A stretch of 55,299 bases of DNA. Source: Bacteroidota bacterium. Its GTDB lineage: Bacteria > Bacteroidota > Bacteroidia > UBA7662 > CANHCV01. The DNA lies in NCBI GenBank assembly GCA_947459245.1, contig CANHCV010000010.1:1-55299 (forward strand), written 5' to 3'. Below, piece after piece: positions 16,479-24,668 of the stretch (position 1 is the stretch's first letter; every line of letters begins with the position of its first letter). Made by a program: the position numbers and the translations under genes. The notes below the pieces were generated by a model. The model was not told the DNA's origin and did not search any database. It saw nothing but the letters and a program-made list of their open reading frames with translations.

Positions 16479-17394
16479 TACCGATCATTTAATTTCCATA
16501 AAAGAGCTTCAAAAAAGTGATTTGGAGCTTATTTTCAATACAGCCGACGAATTTAAAGCGGTGATCAACCGCCCCATCAAAAAAGTACCTTCCTTGCGCG
16601 ACATTACGGTTGCCAATTTGTTTTTTGAAAACAGTACCAGAACCAAACTGAGTTTCGAATTAGCCGAAAAACGATTGAGTGCCGATATCATTAATTTTGC
16701 TTCCTCCAGCTCTTCTGTAAAAAAAGGAGAGTCGTTGGTAGATACGGTCAACAACATCCTCGCCATGAAAGTGGATGTGGTGGTCATTCGACATTCCTAT
16801 CCGGGAGCTGCACAATTTCTTGCTAACGAAGTTCAAGCTCGCATCATCAATGCAGGTGATGGTGCTCACGAGCATCCAACACAAGCCATTTTAGATGCGT
16901 ATTCCATTCGGGAAAAGTTTGGAACGCTCGAAGGGGTTAAAGTAGCCATCATTGGCGATATTGTACACAGTCGGGTAGCTTTATCAAACATATTTTGCCT
17001 TCAAAAGTTAGGTGCTAAAGTGGTTGTATGTGGCCCCAAAACACTTATTCCAAAACACATCCAAAGTTTGGGTGTAGAAGTGAGCTATAACGTTGATGAA
17101 ACGTTAGCCTGGTGTGATGTAGCCATGGTATTGCGCATTCAGCTTGAACGGCAAGAAGCTTCTTATTTCCCTTCATTACGGGAATACCGCACCTATTTTG
17201 GAATTGATCGACAACGATTAGAAAAAGTTGGAAAAGATTTGGTCATCATGCACCCTGGCCCCATCAATCGAGGCGTTGAAATTAGCTCGGATGTTGCAGA
17301 TGGGCCTTTCAGCATCATTTTAGATCAGGTTGAAAACGGAGTGGCGACTCGAATGGCAGGTCTCTTCCACGTTTCCGAAAAGATTAGAAAATAA
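16471..17394 (+). CDS. pyrB: Aspartate carbamoyltransferase catalytic subunit
   Basis: 307 residues. The carbamoyl phosphate loop FFENSTRTKLSFELA (near 50-65) and SSVKKGESLVDT are intact, as are the HPTQAILDAYS and MHPGPINRGVE motifs of the aspartate domain. It makes N-carbamoyl-L-aspartate, the second step of pyrimidine synthesis. No pyrI regulatory subunit follows; the next gene is on the opposite strand. Length is usual. The 130 bases downstream contain only a weak 6-bp hairpin (17486-17503) and no clear terminator. Confidence 0.97.
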   Translation: MLSTDHLISIKELQKSDLELIFNTADEFKAVINRPIKKVPSLRDITVANLFFENSTRTKLSFELAEKRLSADIINFASSSSSVKKGESLVDTVNNILAMKVDVVVIRHSYPGAAQFLANEVQARIINAGDGAHEHPTQAILDAYSIREKFGTLEGVKVAIIGDIVHSRVALSNIFCLQKLGAKVVVCGPKTLIPKHIQSLGVEVSYNVDETLAWCDVAMVLRIQLERQEASYFPSLREYRTYFGIDRQRLEKVGKDLVIMHPGPINRGVEISSDVADGPFSIILDQVENGVATRMAGLFHVSEKIRK

Positions 17395-17523
17395 TCGTTT
17401 CTTAAAAACCGCCTTTCACCCGTTTCTTAATTGCAAATCAACTCTCTTTTGAATAGCCTCAAGATTGCTGTTCTAGCTTAACTATTTATGGTTATTTCCA
17501 TAAGGAAAAAGGGATGAACAACC

Positions 17524-17769
17524 TTATTCATAGCTATCGATCATATCCAATGCAGCGGCGAGTTCTCGATCTTTTTGGGTAATGGTATTTCCAGCATCAT
17601 GCGTTGTTAAACGTACATGAACCTTGTTGTATTCGTTGGTCCATATTGCATGATGGTTCTGTTTCTCCATTTCATTACTCGCTTTCACCATCCAATGAAT
17701 CGCTTCTAGAAAGGATTTGAAAACAAAGGTTTTCGTAAGTTCATTATTGGATTCGTTCCAGTTGTTCAT
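17524..17769 (-). CDS. phhB: 4a-hydroxytetrahydrobiopterin dehydratase
   Basis: 81 residues of the pterin-4a-carbinolamine dehydratase (PCD/DCoH) family. The active-site signature is seen as EKQNHHAIWTNEYNKV followed by VRLTTHDAGN and a KDRELA end; the two adjacent histidines are the catalytic pair. It recycles the pterin cofactor of aromatic amino acid hydroxylases, or acts in molybdopterin metabolism. Slightly shorter than many members at the N-terminus. No hydroxylase lies nearby. It stands alone, with a TAnnTTTG element 16 bases upstream. Confidence 0.92.
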   Translation of the reverse strand: MNNWNESNNELTKTFVFKSFLEAIHWMVKASNEMEKQNHHAIWTNEYNKVHVRLTTHDAGNTITQKDRELAAALDMIDSYE

Positions 17770-17785
17770 AGGAAAATATGAATGA

Positions 17786-17816
17786 CAAACCTACTTCTGC
17801 GATTGAAAAGCAGAAG
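17786..17816 (-). promoter_or_regulatory. Promoter element and inverted repeat upstream of phhB
   Basis: TAGGTTTG (17793-17786, minus) matches TAnnTTTG. Directly upstream is a perfect 7-bp inverted repeat, CTTCTGC and GCAGAAG, with a 9-base spacer (17794-17816), lying between the expected -33 and -7 positions. It has no T-run, so it is not a terminator; an operator is possible. Confidence 0.5.
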
Positions 17817-17909
17817 CCAAGAGTTCAACAACAATAGGGTATTAAAGGAATGAAAACCCTATGAAATCAAACGATAAAACCTACGTCGAGGTATCACCCC
17901 CGATTGAAA

Positions 17910-19748
17910 TTACTCTACGGTAACCGATTTTGCAAGGTTTCTCGGCTGATCCACATTGCACCCCCTCATTACAGCAATGTGATACGACAGTAACTGCAAG
18001 GGAACTACGGTTAACAAAGGCAACAAAGGATCTGGAGCATCAGGGATTTCAATGATGTAATCGGCCAACGCTTTAACCTCGGTATCACCCTCGGTAACAA
18101 TGGCAATTACATTTCCTTTTCGTGCTTTTACTTCCTGAATATTGCTTACTAACTTATCGTATTGAGCGCCTTTCGGAGCAACAACAATGACAGGCATTGC
18201 TTCATCAATTAAAGCAATGGGTCCGTGTTTCATTTCGGCTGCGGGATATCCTTCGGCATGGATGTATGAAATCTCCTTCAATTTCAGCGCACCTTCCAAT
18301 GCAACGGGGAACAAATAGCCTCTTCCCAAATAGAGAGCATTGGTAGAATCTTTGATCTTTGCTGAAATCTCTTCAACAAGTGCATTGACTTTCAAGCATT
18401 CTTCAATTTTTGAAGGAATTTGCTCCAATTCCGTCATCAAAGAAAGCGTTTCCGTTTGCGACAAATTTCCTTTTTCTTTTCCGAGCCAAATGGAAATCAT
18501 GGTTAACAAAGAAACTTGAGCGGTGAAAGCCTTTGTTGAAGCAACACCAATTTCTGGTCCGGCGTGGGTATATGCCCCCGCATGAGTTGCACGAGGAATG
18601 GAAGCACCAATAACGTTACAAATACCAAAAATGGTAGCTCCACGTTGTTTGGCCAAGTCAATAGCAGCGAGCGTATCGGCCGTCTCCCCCGATTGAGAAA
18701 TAGCGATTACAACATCGTTTTGATTGATTACCGGATCGCGGTAACGGAACTCGGATGCGTATTCAACTTCAACGGGTATGCGGGCAAACTCTTCAATAAG
18801 GTATTCCCCAACCAAACCTGCGTGCCAAGAAGTTCCGCAAGCAATGATGATAATTCGGTTGGCATTAAGAAATTTAGCACGGTACTCTTCCAATCCAGCC
18901 ATTTTAATGGTCCCTCCATGCAAATCCAAACGACCACGTAGAGAATCGGTAATGGCTCTGGGTTGCTCAAAAATTTCTTTGAGCATAAAGGAATCGTATC
19001 CACCTTTTTCAATGGCTTCCAATTCCATTTCAATTTCTTGAATTTTTGCTGTTTTTACCTCATTTTGAATGGTTTTTACGATGAAATGATGATCATCGCA
19101 AACCACCATTTCAGAATCGTTAAGGTAAACCACTTTCTTGGTGTATTCAATAATGGGAGAAGCATCGGAAGCGAAGAAAAATTCTCCAATTCCAACTCCT
19201 AAAACCAGCGGACTGCCTTTTCGAGCAGCCACCAATTTGCGTGGTTCTTGGGTATCCATCACCACAATGGCATAGGCTCCATGTACCTCGTTCAAGGCTA
19301 CCCGAACTGCTTCATCAAAAGGCAAATTCTCCTCCAACATGATGTCCTCGATAAAATTAACGAGAACTTCGGTGTCCGTATCACTTACAAAATCAACGCC
19401 TTTGGATTGCAAACGTACTTTCAAGGCGCTAAAATTTTCGATAATGCCGTTGTGTACAATGACTAATCTTTTATGAAAAGAAACGTGAGGGTGTGCATTT
19501 CGATCGTTGGGTTCACCGTGAGTAGCCCAACGCGTATGACCAATTCCGATCGTTCCTTCATGGATTCCAGCATCAACCAGCTTTTGAAGATCGGAAACCT
19601 TTCCGGCTGTTTTATGAACTACAAACGATTCATTCTGATTCAAACAAATTCCAGCACTATCATAACCTCGATACTCAAGTCGTTGAAGTCCTTTCAATAA
19701 GATGGGAGAGGCTTGTTGTTTCCCCACATAGGCTACTATTCCGCACAT
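17910..19748 (-). CDS. glmS: Glutamine--fructose-6-phosphate aminotransferase (isomerizing)
   Basis: 612 residues. The N-terminal glutaminase domain starts MCGIVAYVG, with Cys2 as nucleophile after Met removal, and has GHTRWATHG. Two SIS sugar-isomerase domains follow, with IACGTSWHAG, AISQSGETADT and the C-terminal LAKSVTVE that closes the active site. It makes glucosamine-6-phosphate for peptidoglycan and LPS. The start is 3 bases after the DUF4270 stop, so it is expressed from the upstream operon. No glmS ribozyme can sit in that space. Confidence 0.98.
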   Translation of the reverse strand: MCGIVAYVGKQQASPILLKGLQRLEYRGYDSAGICLNQNESFVVHKTAGKVSDLQKLVDAGIHEGTIGIGHTRWATHGEPNDRNAHPHVSFHKRLVIVHNGIIENFSALKVRLQSKGVDFVSDTDTEVLVNFIEDIMLEENLPFDEAVRVALNEVHGAYAIVVMDTQEPRKLVAARKGSPLVLGVGIGEFFFASDASPIIEYTKKVVYLNDSEMVVCDDHHFIVKTIQNEVKTAKIQEIEMELEAIEKGGYDSFMLKEIFEQPRAITDSLRGRLDLHGGTIKMAGLEEYRAKFLNANRIIIIACGTSWHAGLVGEYLIEEFARIPVEVEYASEFRYRDPVINQNDVVIAISQSGETADTLAAIDLAKQRGATIFGICNVIGASIPRATHAGAYTHAGPEIGVASTKAFTAQVSLLTMISIWLGKEKGNLSQTETLSLMTELEQIPSKIEECLKVNALVEEISAKIKDSTNALYLGRGYLFPVALEGALKLKEISYIHAEGYPAAEMKHGPIALIDEAMPVIVVAPKGAQYDKLVSNIQEVKARKGNVIAIVTEGDTEVKALADYIIEIPDAPDPLLPLLTVVPLQLLSYHIAVMRGCNVDQPRNLAKSVTVE

Positions 19749-19751
19749 ACG

Positions 19752-21077
19752 TTATGGTATTTTGGTGTAAATGATGGTTAGTTTAGGCGGTTTGATGGAT
19801 TTGTTTGAATTTAAAACAACCCTTGTTCCGTCCTGGATTCCATTCGAAGATAAAATATAAAATCCGTAATCGTTCGACTGGTAAATAAGTTTTTGAAAAT
19901 ACTGGGTAAGATTTAATTCGTAAACGTTTTTGGTTGAATTGAACTGTCCTCCAAAATAGTCAAAAAACTGATCGGGAATTGGGTTTGATTTTCCATTGGA
20001 ATCAATGGCTACAATTCCAATCCTTGGAGTAATTTGATTGGATGTTTTTATTTGGGAAGGATGAACAGGAAACTCAAAAGTGGCCTTTTGAATCACAATA
20101 TCTTTATTGGTAAGAATGCTTCTTAAATTGGAAACGGTCATTTTTGTTTTAAATCCGGCCATTCCCTCAACGAATAATTTATCTTGGTTAACTTGGCCGG
20201 AATTTTTAGCCAGTTGAGCTTCCGAGTTGAAAAATTGGTAATCAAAGGTATTCTTCCAAGCGCAAGAAGAATTTACATTGAAATCATACCGTTTGAATAG
20301 GCCACCATCGTGGTAATAAATGTTCAACCCCGAGAGCGAAAGCGCTGGAGCCAAATAAACCACTAACCCATTTCCAGAGATCAATTTAGCTTCTACGGAA
20401 AAACCATTGAAGTAATTCAGAAAATCGGCCGAAGAACTGGTCTTATTGGAAAGCATTAAAGTTCTCGCCAAACCGGTATCAATGGGAATGCGCAACATGG
20501 CATTTCTCGTTACCAAAGTATCTCCACCTGATCCCGTTGGCTCACGGTACTGCTTCGCTACGGAAGGTTGAATGGCCCGAAAGGTAGCACCTCCTACCCG
20601 ATTAAGTTGGGTAGTAAAATCTGAAAACTGAGAATAAACAGAATCCGAATAAATTCGCTTGCCTAAAACCTTAACGGTAACTTGAAGCACGGAAGTTGTA
20701 TCTCCAAAATACCCAAGGTAAGGGAACGATAGAAATGCAGAATCGAGTTTAAGGTTAGTAAAATTTGGAGTTAACGCAGTAGAAGGAATAATTTGGGTGC
20801 AAAATTGAGCAGAAGTCCTTCCAAATTGAGGATCATTAAGAACTCCAAGCAAATGACGACCCGTGTTTCTTATTTGCAGTGTATCTTCCCTTTGAATGGA
20901 AAACTGAAGGGGGAACGTATCAACCAATTGCGTGGTTAAATCATCCCCAATCAATGATAAGCCAACATCACCATCTTTTCGACAAGAAAAAAACAGCATA
21001 ACCCCAATGATGGGGAAGAGCAATTTACTTAAATTCAACTTATTCGAAAAGCGATTGGTAAAAGGACTTGAATTCAT
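19752..21077 (-). CDS. DUF4270 domain-containing lipoprotein
   Basis: 441 residues from ATG 21077. The N-terminus ends in a lipobox (GVMLFFSC, Cys32), followed by the family's opening DGDVGLSLIGDDLTTQLVDT. The rest is beta-rich and ends LTIIYTKIP, typical of DUF4270, a Bacteroidota outer-membrane lipoprotein family of unknown role. It overlaps the upstream starch-synthase-like gene by 38 bases and runs directly into glmS. The order GT5-like, DUF4270, glmS beside panC-panD is one I recall from other Bacteroidota; that is memory rather than a search. Confidence 0.88.
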   Translation of the reverse strand: MNSSPFTNRFSNKLNLSKLLFPIIGVMLFFSCRKDGDVGLSLIGDDLTTQLVDTFPLQFSIQREDTLQIRNTGRHLLGVLNDPQFGRTSAQFCTQIIPSTALTPNFTNLKLDSAFLSFPYLGYFGDTTSVLQVTVKVLGKRIYSDSVYSQFSDFTTQLNRVGGATFRAIQPSVAKQYREPTGSGGDTLVTRNAMLRIPIDTGLARTLMLSNKTSSSADFLNYFNGFSVEAKLISGNGLVVYLAPALSLSGLNIYYHDGGLFKRYDFNVNSSCAWKNTFDYQFFNSEAQLAKNSGQVNQDKLFVEGMAGFKTKMTVSNLRSILTNKDIVIQKATFEFPVHPSQIKTSNQITPRIGIVAIDSNGKSNPIPDQFFDYFGGQFNSTKNVYELNLTQYFQKLIYQSNDYGFYILSSNGIQDGTRVVLNSNKSIKPPKLTIIYTKIP

Positions 21078-21849
21078 CGAAATTTTCAGTGGGTTCGGTA
21101 GAAGTAAAAATAGGTTTGGAAGTTGACTGAGCAAAAGAGATCACTTCAGAATCTACTTCGGAAGAATGAACCGTTATTGCATCGGAATATTTAACTGCAA
21201 TTTTGTACAAACTGTTGCAAGAACCATCAAAGTCCGACAAATCGGTGGTGGTATCGGTTTCGGTACCCAGTTTATTGATCATTCCTGCATTCATTTTTTC
21301 GTTAAATTGACTTTCGTACAAGGATGTCACGATTTTCGAATCTTGAAAAACTGGATTTTCTGCGTATTGTGTTTTTAGATAATAGGGAATTAAAGAAGTT
21401 AACCAACCATTCAATTGAACAATATCTGGATTCCATCCCAATTTGATAACGGTTTCGATCAAACCTTTGCAGAAAAACACCATTCGTTCGTCGTTATCGG
21501 CACAGAAGTCTCCATCCTTATCACGCAAATCGTCTTTGCGGGAGAAGTATTCGTCGTTATCCAAAAAGTAAACTTGCATTTTCGCTGGGGTAAGGGAAGC
21601 TACTTTTACGATCAATGGGTTATCGTTATCTTCAATGATGATGTTGATTCCCGATAAACGAACCACTTCATGGAGGCGGTGACGTCTTTCGTTGATCACA
21701 CCGAATCGTGGCATTAACACTCGAATTTCAAATCCACGGTCCTGCATCGCAGGTGGCAATGAACGAGCAAATTCTGCCACTTGGGTTAACTCCAAATAGG
21801 GTTTCATTTCGTGGGCAACAAATAAAATTCGAAGACGTTCCTTACTCAT
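21040..21849 (-). CDS. Glycogen/starch synthase N-terminal-domain protein
   Basis: 269 residues from ATG 21849; the ORF-track start at 21951 lies in the intergenic region. It opens LRILFVAHEMKPYLELTQVAEFARSL, which resembles the ADP-glucose loop of GT5 glycogen synthases, though the usual KxGGL becomes LELTQV. It has the GT5 N-terminal fold landmarks (VRLSGINIIIED, YFLDNDEYF, PDIVQLNGWLTSLIPYYL). Full GlgA is about 480 residues; the C-terminal nucleotide-binding half is absent, ending in an acidic tail. This is probably not an active synthase by itself. It is not a fresh frameshift, since DUF4270 overlaps its end. Confidence 0.85.
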   Translation of the reverse strand: MSKERLRILFVAHEMKPYLELTQVAEFARSLPPAMQDRGFEIRVLMPRFGVINERRHRLHEVVRLSGINIIIEDNDNPLIVKVASLTPAKMQVYFLDNDEYFSRKDDLRDKDGDFCADNDERMVFFCKGLIETVIKLGWNPDIVQLNGWLTSLIPYYLKTQYAENPVFQDSKIVTSLYESQFNEKMNAGMINKLGTETDTTTDLSDFDGSCNSLYKIAVKYSDAITVHSSEVDSEVISFAQSTSKPIFTSTEPTENFDEFKSFYQSLFE

Positions 21850-21874
21850 ACAATTCACTTTGGTAAATAAGATG

Positions 21875-21882
21875 CAAAAATA
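21875..21882 (-). promoter_or_regulatory. Promoter element of the GT5-DUF4270-glmS operon
   Basis: TATTTTTG on the minus strand, followed by CATC, 25 bases before the start codon at 21849; no convincing -33 box at the right distance. Confidence 0.5.
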
Positions 21883-21915
21883 CGAAAAAGAAAGCAAAAA
21901 GAACCGCTTCGTTTG

Positions 21916-21923
21916 TAGTTTCG
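21916..21923 (+). promoter_or_regulatory. Promoter element of the panC operon
   Basis: TAGTTTCG matches TAnnTTYG, 27 bases before the panC TTG start, in the divergent intergenic region. Confidence 0.4.
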
Positions 21924-21950
21924 CAATTCCAATTCGATAACCTTTTTTCA

Positions 21951-22796
21951 TTGAAGACCATTACGACCATTTCCGAACTTCAAACCACGATTTCGGAAAT
22001 TAAAAAGCTTAAAAAAACCATCGCCTTTGTCCCCACCATGGGAGCCCTGCATGAAGGCCATTTATCCCTATTTCAGCATCCCAAAAATGCAAACGCGGAT
22101 GTCGTTTTTGCTTCCATTTTTGTCAATCCAAAGCAATTTAATCAGATTGAAGATTTAGAGAAATATCCTCGAAATTTATCGGCGGATGAGGAATTATTAA
22201 GCGGCATTGGTGTTGATTATTTATTTGCGCCTACCGTGGAAGAAATGTATCCTCCCGATTACCAAGAACCTGGGTTTTCTTTCGGTTATTTGGAAGAAAT
22301 TTTGGAAGGCGCGTTTCGTCCTGGGCACTTCAAAGGTGTAGGGGAAGTCGTTTCACGTTTATTGGATCTCATTCAACCGGATTTTCTTTGCATGGGAGAA
22401 AAAGATCTTCAACAATGCAAAGTGGTAGCATCTCTTCTTCAACAAATGGAGGTTCCTTCCGAAATATTGGTGGTTTTGCCCACCGTTAGGGAAGAAAATG
22501 GCTTAGCGATGAGCAGCCGAAACATGCGCTTATCCGAATCGGGAAAAGAAAAAGCTTCAGAAATCTACAAAACCATGGTTTGGGTGAAAGAAAATTTTTC
22601 CACCACCGATTGGGAAACATTAGCTATTCAAGGAAAAGAACGGTTGGAGTTGGAAGGATTTCAAGTTGAATACTTCGAAATTCGCCATTGGAACAGTTTG
22701 CTTCCGCTTCAAAATAACAGCCAAAAAGGGGTATTGTTGGTTGCAGCATATTTAGAAGGAATTCGCCTTATCGACAATTTGGCACTTTCTAATTAA
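21951..22796 (+). CDS. panC: Pantothenate synthetase
   Basis: 281 residues; condenses pantoate and beta-alanine with ATP. The HIGH-type nucleotide motif is [13 protein letters not shown], followed by [17 protein letters not shown], and [16 protein letters not shown] with [10 protein letters not shown] later. The start is a TTG at 21951; I find no in-frame ATG upstream, and the next ATG is inside the active-site loop, so TTG is the likely true start. It is followed by panD after 19 bases, giving both enzymes of the beta-alanine-to-pantothenate branch. Confidence 0.96.
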   Translation: MKTITTISELQTTISEIKKLKKTIAFVPTMGALHEGHLSLFQHPKNANADVVFASIFVNPKQFNQIEDLEKYPRNLSADEELLSGIGVDYLFAPTVEEMYPPDYQEPGFSFGYLEEILEGAFRPGHFKGVGEVVSRLLDLIQPDFLCMGEKDLQQCKVVASLLQQMEVPSEILVVLPTVREENGLAMSSRNMRLSESGKEKASEIYKTMVWVKENFSTTDWETLAIQGKERLELEGFQVEYFEIRHWNSLLPLQNNSQKGVLLVAAYLEGIRLIDNLALSN

Positions 22797-22815
22797 CTTT
22801 GTTAAAATTTTCTGC

Positions 22816-23160
22816 ATGCTCATTCAAGCTTTAAAAGGAAAAATACATCGTGCCAGGGTTACCGAGGCAAATCTCAATTACGTTGGGTCCATTACCATCG
22901 ATGAAGATTTGATGGATGCCGCTGGGCTAATTGAAAATGAAAAAGTTCACATTGTTAACATCAATAATGGCGAACGATTCGAAACGTATGTTATTAAAGG
23001 TGCTCGAAACAGCGGCATTATTTGTTTGAATGGCCCTGCTGCTCGAAAAGTACAAGTTGGCGATTTAATCATTGTCATTGCATACGGAATCTTCACCCCA
23101 GAAGAAGCAAAAAATTATTCTCCTCAATTGGTTTATCCCGTTGAGAATAAATTACCATGA
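22816..23160 (+). CDS. panD: Aspartate 1-decarboxylase proenzyme
   Basis: 114 residues. It is a pyruvoyl enzyme that makes beta-alanine for PanC. The self-cleavage site is Gly24-Ser25 in [17 protein letters not shown], and the [19 protein letters not shown] and CLNGPAARK motifs are intact. Length is usual. Its stop overlaps the next gene (ATGA), so the operon continues into the membrane protein. Confidence 0.97.
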   Translation: MLIQALKGKIHRARVTEANLNYVGSITIDEDLMDAAGLIENEKVHIVNINNGERFETYVIKGARNSGIICLNGPAARKVQVGDLIIVIAYGIFTPEEAKNYSPQLVYPVENKLP

Positions 23161-24146
23161 AAAAGGGAATTTTCAACTTTCTGAAAATTGCGATCCCTTT
23201 GGCCATTGGGATTTTTGCTATTCAATACGAGCTCAATCAATTGTCAGAGGATGAAAAAACTCAACTTTTCAACTCCATCAAATCAGCAAATCCCCTCTAT
23301 CTCATTTTATCTGGTATCATTGGTTTTATTTCCCATATTTCTAGGTCGATTCGATGGAAATATACCCTGGAGCCCTTGGGCTACCATCCCAAATTAAAAA
23401 ATAGCTTCAACTCAATCATGTTGAGTTATTTCGTGAATATTTTCATCCCTCGAGGAGGAGAAATTACTCGGAGTGCTGTTTTATTCAAAACTGAAAAAGT
23501 GCCACCATCCAAAAGTTTTGGCACCGTGGTCACCGAAAGAATCGCCGATTTATTTTGCCTTTCGATCATCGTTGGAGTTGTTCTACTTCTGGAAGGCAAA
23601 ATTTTATCTTCCATTTTATCTGAAAAATTAGGGGCTTCAAAACCCGGCATTCGGTTATTGCTAGGATTCCTCCTTTTCATTGCACTTGCTTTTTTCGGAA
23701 ATTACCTTTTAAACCGATGGAAAGAAAAAAGATTTTTTAATAAAATCCATCAAATCAAAGATGGCTTATTGCATGGAGCCCTCTCCATCTTCAAAATGAA
23801 AAATGCATGGGCTTACATTTTGCATTCTTTGTTCATTTGGTCCTGTTACGCTTTCATGCACTATTTGTGTTTTTTAAGCATTCCAGAATTGGCTTCTGCT
23901 GGCATTGGTCCTGTTTTGGCCTCGTTTGTTGTTGGAGGAATTACCTTAATCATTTTATCGGGTGGATTGGGTGTTTATCCAACAGCCATTAAAGACACCT
24001 TGGTAACATTCGGATTCCTTGCGATTCCGTCGTACGCTCTCGGTTGGGTCATTTGGATAACCCAAACCTTAATGATCATTTTAGGAGGAATTTATTCGGG
24101 TATTTCTTTTCTATATTTCAGCTCAAAAACCGATGAGAAGCTCTGA
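23157..24146 (+). CDS. Flippase-like / lysylphosphatidylglycerol synthase TM-region family membrane protein
   Basis: 329 residues with about eight hydrophobic segments, in the pattern of the UPF0104/YbhN family (glycosyltransferase-2-associated flippase-like domain): [17 protein letters not shown] after the second helix, [20 protein letters not shown], and [14 protein letters not shown] are the family's charged landmarks. The catalytic domain of MprF is absent. The role is unknown; related proteins are proposed lipid-linked substrate transporters. It overlaps panD and rfaE2 (by 14 bases) and so is firmly within the operon. Confidence 0.88.
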   Translation: MKKGIFNFLKIAIPLAIGIFAIQYELNQLSEDEKTQLFNSIKSANPLYLILSGIIGFISHISRSIRWKYTLEPLGYHPKLKNSFNSIMLSYFVNIFIPRGGEITRSAVLFKTEKVPPSKSFGTVVTERIADLFCLSIIVGVVLLLEGKILSSILSEKLGASKPGIRLLLGFLLFIALAFFGNYLLNRWKEKRFFNKIHQIKDGLLHGALSIFKMKNAWAYILHSLFIWSCYAFMHYLCFLSIPELASAGIGPVLASFVVGGITLIILSGGLGVYPTAIKDTLVTFGFLAIPSYALGWVIWITQTLMIILGGIYSGISFLYFSSKTDEKL

Positions 24147-24603
24147 TTCTAAAGTTTTCTCCCTCCATGAATTAAAAGAAGTTCTTTCCCAAAAGAAGAA
24201 CGAACACGTGGTTTTTACAAATGGCTGTTTTGATATCTTGCATCGCGGACACGTTTCCTACCTTCAAAACGCTAGAAATTTAGGAGATTTTCTGATCGTT
24301 GGAGTGAATTCTGACCATTCGGTTTCAAGATTAAAAGGGCCAACACGTCCTATTCAAAATGAAGAAGATCGAGCCTTTATTTTGGCTGGGTTGGAATGTG
24401 TAGATGCGGTAGTACTTTTCGAGGAAGACACCCCCATTCGATTGATTGAGCAGCTTTTACCGAATGTTTTGGTGAAGGGCGGCGATTACGTAATTGAGGA
24501 AATTGTTGGGTATGATGTGGTAACAAAAAATGGAGGGCTGGTAACCACACTTCCCTTTGTTGATGGAAAATCTACCTCAAATATTGTGAAGAAAATGCAA
24601 TAA
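24133..24603 (+). CDS. rfaE2: D-glycero-beta-D-manno-heptose 1-phosphate adenylyltransferase
   Basis: 156 residues, nucleotidyltransferase fold. Motifs: FTNGCFDILHRGHVSYL (HxGH-type), VGVNSDHSVSRLKGPTRPI, and the C-terminal GKSTSNIV (usually STTxIIxK). It corresponds to the C-terminal domain of E. coli HldE as a stand-alone protein and makes ADP-heptose for the LPS core. The kinase half (RfaE1) is not in the window. The GT9 heptosyltransferase-like gene at 33.8 kb is a candidate downstream user of its product. Confidence 0.95.
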   Translation: MRSSDSKVFSLHELKEVLSQKKNEHVVFTNGCFDILHRGHVSYLQNARNLGDFLIVGVNSDHSVSRLKGPTRPIQNEEDRAFILAGLECVDAVVLFEEDTPIRLIEQLLPNVLVKGGDYVIEEIVGYDVVTKNGGLVTTLPFVDGKSTSNIVKKMQ

Positions 24604-24668
24604 CATTGCTTTTGTTTTGGCGTTTTGTTTCCTTTTTATTTTCTTTAGGCTTCAAAATTGACATCAAC

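Noticed and set aside
17486-17503. Hairpin TTATGG-TTATTT-CCATAA after pyrB as a terminator
   Set aside because: Only six A/T-rich pairs and no T-run on either strand.
17910-19752. glmS ribozyme upstream of glmS
   Set aside because: Only three bases separate DUF4270 and glmS, so there is no room for the ribozyme.
21040-21849. Starch-synthase-like gene as a frameshifted pseudogene
   Set aside because: No second half is found in other frames downstream; the next gene overlaps its end, so the short form is stable.
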